Part shown: positions 34,428 to 42,204 of the stretch, in pieces
Position numbering within the stretch: the first letter of the stretch is position 1
Layout: each line of letters opens with the position of its first letter
Assembly: GCA_022750335.1 (NCBI GenBank)
Contig: JAKIVX010000015.1
Location: 1-42,204, forward strand
Length of the DNA: 42,204 nt
Direction of reading: 5' to 3'
Origin: Thermoplasmata archaeon
GTDB taxonomy: Archaea; Thermoplasmatota; Thermoplasmata; Lutacidiplasmatales; UBA184
Notes under the pieces: model-generated
The model's input: only the letters and a program-made list of their open reading frames with translations
What the model was told of the DNA's origin: nothing
Database searches by the model: none
Program-made: the position numbers and the translations under genes

Positions 34428-34699
34428 ACTGCCGCGCGATCGACCTCCGAGTTGAGAGCAGGGCGTGCGACGCCGTCTCGGAACTGCCCCTCCGTGATCC
34501 CGAACCGCGCGTAGAACCCCGCCGCCTTGCGCCAGTCGCGCGCGAGCGTCTCGGCCATGCCCGGGGTGGTGGCGACCAGCGCCCGGGCCGCCTTCACGCG
34601 GGCGCGCAGCTCGCGCATGGTCCGCGCCGCGGCGCGCTCGTCCGCCTCCCGCGAGTCGTCCGGTAGGCCGCTCGTGATCTCCAGGAGGCTGAAGTCCAA
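34428..34699 (-). pseudogene. Gene fragment cut by the IS and by the AT-rich block
   Basis: About 90 codons with strong GC-third-position bias, starting only at a TTG (34699) just after an in-frame TAA and ending in IS copy 1. The protein piece is helical (ADERAAARTMRELRARVKAA, then LARDWRKAAGFYARFGITEG). No family recognised. Upstream the composition changes abruptly at about 34700. It therefore looks like an internal piece of a resident gene. If the IS and one TA are removed in silico, this frame runs without a stop into the surface protein gene at 33199-31007; whether that was one gene is unknown. Confidence 0.55.
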
Positions 34700-34737
34700 C
34701 GGGTAGGATTGTTACAGTAGTTTCGCGGCCAGGGCCG

Positions 34738-37700
34738 TCATGATTCGGGGGCCGTTCTATTCGGCGGTTTCCCCATTCGGCGGCCCAATAGCACGGCAAC
34801 TGCACCGCCCACGAAAGCGCCAACTGCCGCAGCTCCCAGCCCGACGTAGACGAGGGTGACTTGTGAGACCCCCGAGTTGGATATGGGGGTCGTGATGCTC
34901 GATCCGGCCGCCAGAACAGTGAGGTTGGTGCGACTCTCCGTGGAACGGCCGAGGTCATCCGTCAGATTGATCCCGACCGAAGAGTTCCCGAGTTGAGTAG
35001 GGCGGCATGTCAATGTGAACCCAGTTTTGGAGTTCCCCGGACACCCGGCGGGGAGCCCCGACCAACTCAGAGAGTAGGGAGGGGTCCCGCCGCTGTTCAC
35101 CACATAGAACGTGACGTTGGTTCCGAGTATCAAGGTCGCGGGTTCGGCAAAGAAGGCCATAATTTGGGGCGGTGGCGTCGCGACCGAGGGGGGTGTCACT
35201 TGCAGTAAGAGGCTGGCGTTCGTTCCACGCCCGAGGGAGTCAGTCGCAGTCAAGGTCACTGTGTAATTCCCCGGGGTCGTAGGGGTGCATGCCAAGGCGG
35301 ACGCGTCGGATGAGACACAGCCGGGCGGTAGCCCTACGAATGAGTAGGTAAGAGCCCCCGTGCCCCCGGACAGACTCGCGAGGAAGACCACGGACATGTT
35401 GACCGTGACTCTCGATGAGCTGACAACAAACGAGTCGAAGCGCGGCAGTGGATTCACCACAAGATCGGTCGCTGCCACGGTTGTCACGCCGAGTTCGTCG
35501 GTCACGGTTCCAACCACAACAAAATCGCCTGCCGATGTGGGGGTGCAGTCTAAGGTGGATTCGTTGGCGGAGACGCAACCTGAAGGGAGTCCCCCGAATG
35601 AATAGGTGAGTGGAGGAACTCCGCCGGAACCGTTGAGGGATAGATTCGTAGTCATCCCGAAGTCGATTATTGGGGGAGCTGCGCTAATGGTTCCGGAATC
35701 TAGACGGGACCCCACTGACACATTAACGGTGGCCGACCCGAAGTAACCCGCCGAGTCGGTGACGGTAAGGGTCACGGCGAACTCGCCCGGCGAGGCCGGA
35801 GTGCAGACGAGGACGGGACTGTTGGCCGATTCACATCCAGGGGGAAGACCGGAGTACGAAAACGTGTAGGGTGGAGTGCCGTTTGAAGCAGTCGCGGAAA
35901 AGGCGAGCGAGTTGCCCACTTCAGTCTGGGCCGGGCTCGCGGTGAAATTTGTAGGATCCGGAGTGTTGGCAAGAATGTCAATGGCGCTCGCACCGAAGTT
36001 GAAAACGTCAATTTGGTCGTCGGTCGGGACGTAGACCAAGCCCTGCGGTTCTCCGGATGCTGGAAGGCTGGGAATTTCCGCGAGCCCGCTTAACGTGTCG
36101 ATGACAACGATCCGGCTCCCCCCTGCGTCGGTCGCAATGACGAGGTGGTCGGCCGGGTCCATTGTGAGAGCAGTGGTACCTCCTGCCGTTGCGATGGACC
36201 CGACTACACTCCGATTGGTCGCGTTGATCACCGTCACATTATTGGAACCCCCGTTTGCGACGTACACATCTCCGTTCTGGGGGTCGTAAACAAGCCCCTG
36301 GGGACTGGTCCCGACGGGAACCGATGAGCCTGATATCGAGTAAGTTGTCGCGTTGACGACTGTTACAGCATTTCCTGAGAGGTCAGAAACGAAGGCTGAG
36401 TGAGTAATTGGATCCAATGCCAAATCATACGGAAATCCAAGGGGGAGGTTGATCGTGTGCACTGTGGCGAGGCTCGACCCGTTCAGGACGGTCAGGTTTT
36501 GCGAGTTGTAGTTCGCGATCCAAATGGTGTCATTCAGTGAATCATAGGCGATCCCGTACGGTTCTGAGCCTACGGGAAGATTGCTTTGAACGACTGAATC
36601 GCTTGTCGCGTTGATCACCGTTACCGAGTTCGAGCAATAGTTCGTGACGAAAACCCGTTCGTCGGCCGAATCATACGCTACCTGGCTGGGTCCATCTCCT
36701 GCGGGGAGCGTGTCCACGAACTTGGGGTTCGGGGCCGGATTGACGACGGTGACTCTTCCCGGAATACTGCAGACCCCTCCAAGGGCTGGCGTAGCGATGT
36801 AATCGAATCCATTCATTGGGTCGAACGTTCCTCCAAGGTAGGACGTGACCATGGAGACGTAGCCGAGCCCTCGGTCGTTAGTACCGTTGACCAGGTGTAG
36901 GGAATCGTTGTTGTTGTAGATCAGCAGGTGCTGAGTCGATGGATCATACGCAACCCAACCGGGAACCGAGTTAGGAAACGTCAAATTTGCGAGGGTTCCG
37001 TTCGTATCAGAAAGGGCACAAACACGCGAACCGAACGGTTGACAACTGCTGACGTAGATTTCATGTCGAAGTGGATTTAGGGCTAGGGAATTGGGATACC
37101 CGCCCACATCGATTTGGGGAGTGGTCGAGTTTAACTGATAAGTTCGGGCGTCGATAACGCTGACACTCCCATTGCCGTAGTCCGCAGCATAGACTTGGCG
37201 GGAACCCGGGTCGTAGAGGAGTGCCTGCGGGTTGTACCCGGCCCCGTTGGTTCCTGTCGGGAATTGGCCCACAAGTCGAAATTGTGTGATATTGACCGTG
37301 TAAATAGAATTGTTTCCGCTATCCGCGGTCAGGAGAGAGTTTGTGAGCGGGTCAATTATGATGGGAGTTACCCCCCAGTGAATTGGTAGAAACGCAATCA
37401 CACTTCCGGTCGTTCCGTTAAATTCGAAGATGCCCGAACCGTTCGTCGCATAGAGGCGGTCATTTCCCCCATCATACACCAATCCGTATGGATGGCCCGG
37501 GAGACTCACATTCCCGACTACTTCGCCGGAGGCGAGATCTACGAAGGCGATCGAGCCGTCCCCGAGCAGCGCCGAGAAGAGAATTCCTCGGGAAGGATCG
37601 AAGGCAAACCCGATCGGGTCACTTCCGGCAAACTGCAAGCTCGGGCCGCCGAAATTTATCGACCGGATTTCGCTCCCCGTGCTCGCATTAACGATGTAGG

Positions 37701-38148
37701 CAGCGTTTCCTGCGGCATCGCCCACCACATACTCTCCGAGGGAAGGGATGTCCATCATGCCTTCGGGATACGCGGGCGAAGGGGGGTCGGTCACCCCTTG
37801 GATCAAGGAACCATTGAAAGGGTCAAGGGTGTAGCTTGTCGATCGGGGAATCCACCTCGGCCCGGTGTGGTACGTGGGATTCGTATTCGAGTGGATTTGG
37901 CGGGTTACACCGTGCAAGGCAGTGTCACGGGCCGCACTCGGGACCCCATTTGGCATTGTGCTGCTAAGGTTGGTTCGGTTGCTTAACACCCCGACTGCTG
38001 AAGAGAGGACGAGAATGACGATCAGGCTGGATATGAGAGCGGCCCCGGACCACCGAACCCTACGAGCTGCCAAAGAGTCAGGAACTGATCGAATTCTGAC
38101 GGGGAGGCATGTCCCGGCTCTCTCCCGGGGGCGACAAGTGCCGACCAT
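34738..38148 (-). CDS. Giant surface protein: YVTN beta-propeller plus four Ig-like modules
   Basis: 1136 residues. A signal or anchor span lies at about 34-55. Residues about 100-730 are YVTN/NHL-type beta-propeller repeats of about 42 residues (VVNATTYSISGSSVPVGTSP, GLVYDPQNGDVYVANGGSNN, VTVINATNRSVVGSIATAGG), enough for two propellers. Four Ig/PKD-like modules of about 85-90 residues follow (about 732-1082), each with GLPPGC then a second Cys in LxCTP, a probable disulfide. A last span (about 1097-1122) and a short basic tail anchor the protein. Many Asn-X-Ser/Thr sites suggest S-layer-like glycosylation. Role probably adhesion or cell envelope. Codon use is more AT-rich than in genes before 33 kb. 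Confidence 0.85.
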   Translation of the reverse strand: MVGTCRPRERAGTCLPVRIRSVPDSLAARRVRWSGAALISSLIVILVLSSAVGVLSNRTNLSSTMPNGVPSAARDTALHGVTRQIHSNTNPTYHTGPRWIPRSTSYTLDPFNGSLIQGVTDPPSPAYPEGMMDIPSLGEYVVGDAAGNAAYIVNASTGSEIRSINFGGPSLQFAGSDPIGFAFDPSRGILFSALLGDGSIAFVDLASGEVVGNVSLPGHPYGLVYDGGNDRLYATNGSGIFEFNGTTGSVIAFLPIHWGVTPIIIDPLTNSLLTADSGNNSIYTVNITQFRLVGQFPTGTNGAGYNPQALLYDPGSRQVYAADYGNGSVSVIDARTYQLNSTTPQIDVGGYPNSLALNPLRHEIYVSSCQPFGSRVCALSDTNGTLANLTFPNSVPGWVAYDPSTQHLLIYNNNDSLHLVNGTNDRGLGYVSMVTSYLGGTFDPMNGFDYIATPALGGVCSIPGRVTVVNPAPNPKFVDTLPAGDGPSQVAYDSADERVFVTNYCSNSVTVINATSDSVVQSNLPVGSEPYGIAYDSLNDTIWIANYNSQNLTVLNGSSLATVHTINLPLGFPYDLALDPITHSAFVSDLSGNAVTVVNATTYSISGSSVPVGTSPQGLVYDPQNGDVYVANGGSNNVTVINATNRSVVGSIATAGGTTALTMDPADHLVIATDAGGSRIVVIDTLSGLAEIPSLPASGEPQGLVYVPTDDQIDVFNFGASAIDILANTPDPTNFTASPAQTEVGNSLAFSATASNGTPPYTFSYSGLPPGCESANSPVLVCTPASPGEFAVTLTVTDSAGYFGSATVNVSVGSRLDSGTISAAPPIIDFGMTTNLSLNGSGGVPPLTYSFGGLPSGCVSANESTLDCTPTSAGDFVVVGTVTDELGVTTVAATDLVVNPLPRFDSFVVSSSRVTVNMSVVFLASLSGGTGALTYSFVGLPPGCVSSDASALACTPTTPGNYTVTLTATDSLGRGTNASLLLQVTPPSVATPPPQIMAFFAEPATLILGTNVTFYVVNSGGTPPYSLSWSGLPAGCPGNSKTGFTLTCRPTQLGNSSVGINLTDDLGRSTESRTNLTVLAAGSSITTPISNSGVSQVTLVYVGLGAAAVGAFVGGAVAVLLGRRMGKPPNRTAPES

Positions 38149-38190
38149 CCGTCATTTCCGACCAAGCATGCGAATTTCGTCCTCACTGAT

Positions 38191-40872
38191 CTAGTTGGCA
38201 GTAACCTCGAATTGTGCGGACCCTTGCAAACCGTGCGCATCAGTCAGGGTAAGCGTAACCTTGTACTGACCGGATTCCGAGTATTGATGATCCGGAGCGG
38301 CGAGTTCCGATTGCGTGCCATCGCCGAAATTCCACAGGTAAGTGTAGGGGAGTGTCCCGCCCGTGTTGTACGAGTAGAAGTCCAGGAGACCATTGACCGG
38401 ACAAAACAGCGAGGGGGGCTGAGCGTAGCAACCCCCCGAACTAAAGTTACCTACGAGAATCCAATATGGGCAAGGGTGAAATTGCAGGCAACCTCCATTG
38501 ACGAGAACCTGAATCGTGTAAGCCCAAGTCGACGATTCTGCCACGGTGTCGTTCACAAAGAGGTTGGCCGTGTAAATTCCGGTGCCTCCGTAAATGGTAC
38601 TGACCGTCCCGCATACGGACGACTTGACCCCATTCCCGAATAGCCAAGTGCATGAGTATGGCGGCGATCCACCTATTCCTAGACCGTCGAACTGAACGGT
38701 CGGATGCGAAGCCGATACAGCGTGGGCGTTCGGTTGAGCATAGAGCCGAATCTCTAAGGCGTAGAGATCTCCATTCCCCGTAAACCCCGCGGAAGTGGTG
38801 CCGAAGTAGATCCTACCATCCGCGACAATCGGCTCTCCAGTGACCATTCCGGTGACGTTGTAGCTGGTCAACAGACCGCCCGTCGTCGCGTTCAATACCT
38901 CAATCGTCGTCCAGGAGTAATTACCCGCGATCGCGGCATCGATGACCAGGCCATTCGCATACGTTGGGCCTGCGTAGAAGAACCCCGGGGAGCCGTGAAC
39001 CCACTTCGCTGTACCGTTCCCAGCGAAAACTCCCCACATCGACCCGGGAGTTCTGGTCGAAGAAAATGCTGTTTGAATGACGGCTGGTTGGCCAACAGCG
39101 ACAGTGGGGTTTTGATTGAAAGATCCGAGGACCTGAACTGTAGTCGATTGGGGTACGACTCCCAGAGTGAGAATCGCGATGACCGATGTTTGGCTACCTC
39201 CGGACTCATTTGCATAAACCTCGACTCTGTAGGCACCAGCGGTCGATGGAGTGCACGGGAGTACGGCAGTGTTACTGGAGGTACAACCCGGTGGGAGACC
39301 CGTGTACGAGTAACTCACAGTTCCTGACGGATGGGCCACAGCCACTGTGAACTGCGTCTGCTTGTTGATCGCCACGCCGAAGGGCGTGCTCGTGCTGTAA
39401 TGGGTAATTTGAAACAACCCCGAACTGGTAACAGTGAGGCTCGTATTGGTGAATCCCACATGGTTGGCAGAGTCGGTCGCCTTCGTTTCGATCACATACA
39501 ATCCGGATGCTGCGCTTGAGGGAGTGCACTTTAGAGTGGGGGAATTGGTTGACATGCACCCGGGCGGAAGCGATGGAATGCCGGTATAACTGTAAGTGAG
39601 GCCAGGCGGACCCCCCGCCAGATAAACCAGATTCCCGCCTGCGGCAGCGGGGGTGATCGCCCCTTGCTGGGGGGGCCCCCCGATGGCATCCTGCCATATC
39701 GGGCCCATGGCGACGTTACTGCGGTTGATCGCGTATGCGCTGCCGTCCTTGTTGGTAGCGATGGCGATTGGGAGACCATGGGCGCCGGTGACTATGGTTA
39801 CTCCGGCGCCAAAGTCGTCGTCGAGGCCTTGGATCCCCTGGACCTGCCAGTGTGCCTTGATCTGGCTGACGTTGGACAGATTCAGCTCAATAATGGAGGA
39901 GGTCAGATTTTCGTTGGGTGAGGCATAGTAGTTGTTTCCTGTCGTCACCCAAATCGTGTTGTTCTTGGGGTCAATCGACGGCGAACTCCAGACACTCGCG
40001 CCCGTTTCGTTTGAAAGCACCAGTTGGGCAGTGTGGAGTTTAAGCCCTGTTGTGGCGTTGAGTTGGAACAGCGCCCCTTGAACGAGTGGGCCGTCGCATC
40101 CGCTTGCGAATCCGACGTAGACGTCACCGTTCCAGACCACGGGGCTCGACCAGATGTAGGCGCCCGTCCAAGAGCTGTTTTGGTACGTCGAGAGATTCTG
40201 TTGCCACGCGATGGTTCCCGCTATCCCTGTCCCGGTCGCATAGTACGCTCGAACCCACCCGTACCCGGCGTGGTGTAGCCCTACCGAATCCCCGGTCCCA
40301 ACAATCACCAAGTTTCCCCAGACCGCAGGCGTGGAGATGATTCCCCTGGGCCAGGTTGATCCGCAGGAATTGTCCATCGCTAAGCCGGTGGTGCTGGCGA
40401 ACCACGAGGCGGGTCCATGGATAGTAGCGGTTGTCTCATTTAGTGCATAGAGCTGACCGCCCATCGATCCGAAATATGCAGTTCCGTTGGCAGCGGCCAC
40501 CGACCCTGCGATCGATCCATTGGCAACAAAGGGGAAATGTGGAGCCAGGGAGAGAAGGGAAACGTTTCCGGGCGCGAGGGTCCGTTCCAGACTCTGGTTC
40601 CCTGTCCGCAGCGCATTTTGGTCGTATATCGGCCAGGTTCCGAATGAGGAGATTGAAAGTGATGGTAGAAGTAGTGAGGGCGAGGAATTGTTATCCCCAA
40701 ACCAAAGGCCGGACGACGGGGCGGCAACGCCCGCGGGGGGCACTGCGCGATTTGTGGTCCCTGTAACAAACGAAGAGAAGATCACCACAATCAGGACAAC
40801 GAAACAAAGGCTAGGTATCGCCTTCTGTTGCTTCTTGCGTCTCGACGCCATGAGCCTTCCCGTCGAGGTCAT
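38191..40872 (-). CDS. Surface PQQ-like propeller protein with inserted Ig modules and PKD domain
   Basis: 893 residues. A basic start and one span (about 19-39) form a signal or N-terminal anchor. PQQ/BamB-like propeller blades run from about 75 to 415 (GTAYFGSMGGQLYALNETTA, SPVVWNGDVYVGFASGCDGP, ITPAAAGGNLVYLAGG). The propeller is then interrupted by two Ig-like modules of the same GLPPGC/LxCTP type as in the neighbouring protein, and resumes at about 600-715 (PTYANGLVIDAAIAG, EPIVADGRIYFGTTSAG). PKD-like domains close the chain, the last with WNFGDGTQSE. There is no C-terminal span. An alternative ATG at 40851 removes 7 residues. It precedes the other surface gene by 42 nt, in one transcription unit. 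Confidence 0.84.
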   Translation of the reverse strand: MTSTGRLMASRRKKQQKAIPSLCFVVLIVVIFSSFVTGTTNRAVPPAGVAAPSSGLWFGDNNSSPSLLLPSLSISSFGTWPIYDQNALRTGNQSLERTLAPGNVSLLSLAPHFPFVANGSIAGSVAAANGTAYFGSMGGQLYALNETTATIHGPASWFASTTGLAMDNSCGSTWPRGIISTPAVWGNLVIVGTGDSVGLHHAGYGWVRAYYATGTGIAGTIAWQQNLSTYQNSSWTGAYIWSSPVVWNGDVYVGFASGCDGPLVQGALFQLNATTGLKLHTAQLVLSNETGASVWSSPSIDPKNNTIWVTTGNNYYASPNENLTSSIIELNLSNVSQIKAHWQVQGIQGLDDDFGAGVTIVTGAHGLPIAIATNKDGSAYAINRSNVAMGPIWQDAIGGPPQQGAITPAAAGGNLVYLAGGPPGLTYSYTGIPSLPPGCMSTNSPTLKCTPSSAASGLYVIETKATDSANHVGFTNTSLTVTSSGLFQITHYSTSTPFGVAINKQTQFTVAVAHPSGTVSYSYTGLPPGCTSSNTAVLPCTPSTAGAYRVEVYANESGGSQTSVIAILTLGVVPQSTTVQVLGSFNQNPTVAVGQPAVIQTAFSSTRTPGSMWGVFAGNGTAKWVHGSPGFFYAGPTYANGLVIDAAIAGNYSWTTIEVLNATTGGLLTSYNVTGMVTGEPIVADGRIYFGTTSAGFTGNGDLYALEIRLYAQPNAHAVSASHPTVQFDGLGIGGSPPYSCTWLFGNGVKSSVCGTVSTIYGGTGIYTANLFVNDTVAESSTWAYTIQVLVNGGCLQFHPCPYWILVGNFSSGGCYAQPPSLFCPVNGLLDFYSYNTGGTLPYTYLWNFGDGTQSELAAPDHQYSESGQYKVTLTLTDAHGLQGSAQFEVTAN

Positions 40873-41076
40873 GCCTCCCTACCTCAAGTCAGTTCGCTTA
40901 CGTCAAGCCTGCGAGAACATTCACTTGGATAGGGTCGAAGCCAATTCCGCAGAGTGTTGCGCATGCCCGTAGAGCGGGGGCCGTGCCGCGAGCCGAAGCT
41001 CGGTTGACTCAATCCAGGAGAATCCCGGCCCCTACCTATCCTCGAACGTTCGTCCTACTGACAACTGATTAAATGG

Positions 41077-41084
41077 TTTAATAT
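41077..41084 (+). promoter_or_regulatory. Transposase promoter inside the left IS repeat, copy 2
   Basis: TTTAATAT 32 nt before the transposase ATG, as in copy 1. Confidence 0.5.
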
Positions 41085-41108
41085 CCGGGGACTCCTCTCC
41101 TCTCGAGC

Positions 41109-41609
41109 ATGCCGGGGTGGACCCTTCAGCATCGCGACACCGCTACTCTCGAGGAACGACGGCTCAAGGGACTCACCCTCCTCTCGGAAGGTCGATCGCA
41201 GGCGGAGGTGGCGCGTCTCCTCGGAGTCACCCCGGCGGCCGTGTGCTATTGGAAGCGGGCCATCGAGGACGGAGGGCCGAAAGCCCTTCACGCCGTCCCT
41301 CGATCCGGTCGCCCCACCCTCGTTCCCCGAGAGCAGTTGGCCGCCCTTCCCGACCTCCTCGCTCGAGGAGCGCTCTCCTTCGGGTTCTCCACCGACCTGT
41401 GGACCATCCCTCGGATCCTCCAAGTCACCGAGACAGAGTGGGGCGTGCGCTACACCCCGACCGCCATGTGGCGCCTCCTCCAACGCCACGGGCTCTCGTG
41501 GCAGCGCCCCCGCCGACAGGCCCGCGAAAAGGACCTCCGAGCCGTGAAGAACTGGCGCACGCGCTCCTGGCCCCGCTATAAAAAAAAGCCCGACGCCGAA
41601 GAGCCGTAG
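41109..41609 (+). CDS. IS630 transposase, frame A (HTH domain), copy 2
   Basis: Identical protein to frame A of copy 1: DNA-binding helix-turn-helix part of the transposase, ending after the A8 run at 41580-41587. Near-perfect identity between copies points to recent transposition or gene conversion. Confidence 0.88.
   Translation: MPGWTLQHRDTATLEERRLKGLTLLSEGRSQAEVARLLGVTPAAVCYWKRAIEDGGPKALHAVPRSGRPTLVPREQLAALPDLLARGALSFGFSTDLWTIPRILQVTETEWGVRYTPTAMWRLLQRHGLSWQRPRRQAREKDLRAVKNWRTRSWPRYKKKPDAEEP
41580..41588 (+). other. Programmed -1 frameshift site, IS copy 2
   Basis: Same AAA AAA AAG slippery codons as copy 1. Conservation of the two-frame layout in both copies argues against a random frameshift error. 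Confidence 0.75.
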
Positions 41610-42181
41610 TGGTCTTCGCGGACGAGAGTGGCTTCTCGCTGATCCCGTACGCCGCGAAGACCTGGGCGCCGCTCGGGCAGACCCCGGTGCTGCTCCACCA
41701 GGGACGATGGCCGAAGTTCTCGGCGATCAGTGGGGTGACCCCGACGGGCCGGCTCTACTTCCGTGTGCACGAGGAGTCGATCCGAGGGCCGCAGGTGGTG
41801 GCGTTCCTCCGCCACCTCCTGCGCCACACTCGGCGACGGCCGATCATGGTGTTCTGGGACAATGGACCCCACCACCGCTCGAACCTGGTGAATGAGTTCC
41901 TCGAGACCCATCCCCGTCTCGAGGTTCACCGGTTCCCAGGCTACAGTCCCGAGCTGAACCCGGACGAGTGGGTCTGGAGCCACCTGAAGAACCACGAGCT
42001 CGCGAGTTACGCCCCCCACGACGTGCGAGAGCTACGGCGAGGGGTGAGATTGGGGGTCATGCGGATGCGGGATCGACCCGCCCTGATCCGCTCGTTCGTC
42101 GAGGCGACCCACCTCTACGACTCGCCCACTGAATCGGCGCGGAGGGTCCGATCAGCTCGCGGTTCTCTCGGAGGGCATTAA
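41609..42181 (+). CDS. IS630 transposase, frame B (DDE catalytic domain), copy 2
   Basis: Identical to frame B of copy 1, with the complete DDE triad. Probably made mainly as a frameshift fusion with frame A. Confidence 0.9.
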   Translation: MVFADESGFSLIPYAAKTWAPLGQTPVLLHQGRWPKFSAISGVTPTGRLYFRVHEESIRGPQVVAFLRHLLRHTRRRPIMVFWDNGPHHRSNLVNEFLETHPRLEVHRFPGYSPELNPDEWVWSHLKNHELASYAPHDVRELRRGVRLGVMRMRDRPALIRSFVEATHLYDSPTESARRVRSARGSLGGH

Positions 42182-42204
42182 ACCAATTTGTCCGGTGTCA
42201 GTAG

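Larger units (their letters stand above)
41058..42201 (+). mobile_element. IS630-family insertion sequence, copy 2
   Basis: 1144 bp, TA flanks at 41056-41057 and 42202-42203. It differs from copy 1 at one base of the left tip (A at 41063); all protein translations are identical. Left tip CTGACAACTG and right tip CTGACACCGG match better than in copy 1, so this copy may be the more intact form. The window ends 3 nt after it. Confidence 0.92.

Overview
The window looks like a high-G+C archaeal chromosome, most likely a member of the Thermoplasmatota; the lineage is inferred from gene content, not from a marker tree. The archaeal signs are a crenarchaeal/SOSS-type single-stranded DNA-binding protein, an archaeal/eukaryotic-type TrpRS, a hexulose-6-phosphate synthase/RraA-like fusion, an archaeal TruA, an archaeal tRNA-Glu, and several genes whose start codon lies about 25-30 nt from a TATA-like box (leaderless transcription). 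Most genes are tightly packed, often with 4-nt start/stop overlaps.

Layout. 1-3324: the 3' part of trpS, a TPR protein, an ssb gene and a thioredoxin-like/Lrp-RAM fusion. 3349-7802: carAB (carbamoyl phosphate synthesis). 7938-18031: a complete-looking aerobic CO dehydrogenase locus. It holds coxM-coxS-coxL in form I order with the form I AYRCSFR active-site loop, coxG, the maturation pair coxE (VWA) and coxD (MoxR AAA+), an XdhC-family protein, a three-domain MocA-XdhC-YHS fusion, and moaA for molybdopterin synthesis. 18113-18187: tRNA-Glu(UUC) with an odd C33. 18267-22856: pstS-pstC-pstA-pstB-phoU for phosphate uptake. 23161-26163: truA, the HPS/RraA fusion, and a beta-class DNA methyltransferase divergent from the fusion across one shared TATA-like box.

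26144-33199 is the most interesting part: a seven-gene, minus-strand, mostly overlapping operon that resembles a reduced type IV secretion / archaeal DNA-transfer apparatus. It encodes a surface Ig-like protein with one C-terminal membrane span and a cytoplasmic winged helix, a VirB2-like two-span small protein, a VirB6-like polytopic protein, a PrgI domain fused to what looks like the N-terminal domain of VirB4, a small membrane protein, the VirB4/HerA ATPase, and an unknown protein. No relaxase or coupling protein is visible. The layout recalls the Ced/Ted DNA-import systems of Thermoproteota, but is not an obvious copy of them.

33282-42201: two near-identical 1144-bp IS630-family elements in direct orientation, each with TA flanks and a -1 frameshift signal in the transposase. 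They enclose a visibly more AT-rich block with two giant surface beta-propeller/Ig proteins and a remnant of a GC-rich gene. The left copy sits directly upstream of the transfer-like operon. The window ends 3 nt beyond the second IS, as expected if assembly stopped at a repeat.
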